A stretch of DNA of 41,354 nt, from NCBI RefSeq assembly GCF_001557115.1, contig NZ_LSKQ01000176.1, positions 1 to 41,354 of the forward strand. Direction: 5' to 3'. A program made the translations under genes and the position numbers. Source of the stretch: Erythrobacter sp. CCH5-A1. Lineage in GTDB: Bacteria > Pseudomonadota > Alphaproteobacteria > Sphingomonadales > Sphingomonadaceae. Position 1 is the first letter of the stretch, and each line of letters begins with the position of its first letter. The notes below the pieces were generated by a model. It made no database searches. It worked only from the letters and a program-made list of their open reading frames with translations, and was not told the DNA's origin. This document shows positions 41,345-41,354 of the stretch, piece by piece.

Positions 41345-41354
41345 GCGGGCGGTT

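Overview
The window reads as chromosomal DNA of a GC-rich alphaproteobacterium. It is most likely a member of the Sphingomonadales, probably Erythrobacteraceae. The grounds are the overall codon use, RpoB and RpoC lengths near 1,396 and 1,433 aa, a UrcA-family protein, an NDUFA9-like protein, the DUF2975 plus YozG-type Xre pair, and an alphaproteobacterial type curli cluster. This placement is inferred from gene content, not from an alignment. No phage, insertion sequence or CRISPR array was seen.

Positions 1-9306, all on the minus strand, form a curli (functional amyloid) cluster. csgF and csgG encode the secretion channel. They are followed by three tandem, very large curlin-repeat proteins (694, 542 and 641 aa), a smaller curlin-like protein, an unrecognised exported protein, and the start of another exported protein that runs off the left edge. 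Each gap between curlin cistrons holds a GC-rich stem-loop without a U-tract.

Positions 9611-21817 hold the ribosomal protein/RNA polymerase region in a rearranged form. rplJ-rplL, with an L10-type leader, lie on the minus strand. rpoB-rpoC lie on the plus strand with their own candidate promoter. Between the two are a psiE-like gene and a small operon (45-aa exported peptide, DUF2975 membrane protein, Xre regulator) headed by a nested palindrome. A small lipoprotein gene of lower GC sits between rpoB and rpoC.

Positions 21839-28058 carry a TPR-like periplasmic protein, a small unknown protein, a glutamyl-tRNA synthetase, a Tat-exported PhoD-like phosphatase, tRNA-Leu(CAG) and an NDUFA9-like SDR protein.

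Positions 28404-35036 are the most accessory-looking part. A TonB-dependent receptor has a TATAT-type palindrome 9 nt before its start codon and faces, tail to tail, a single-domain ModE-like regulator. Together they suggest an outer-membrane molybdate or tungstate uptake module. Next come a Tat-exported dienelactone hydrolase, a truncated paralogue of it, and a quinohaemoprotein (PQQ plus haem c) alcohol dehydrogenase.

Positions 35045-41344 carry a class C beta-lactamase-like serine hydrolase, purU, a DUF418 membrane protein, a nitronate monooxygenase-like flavoprotein, a UrcA protein and purT. PurU releases formate and PurT consumes formate in purine synthesis, so the two may be metabolically linked.
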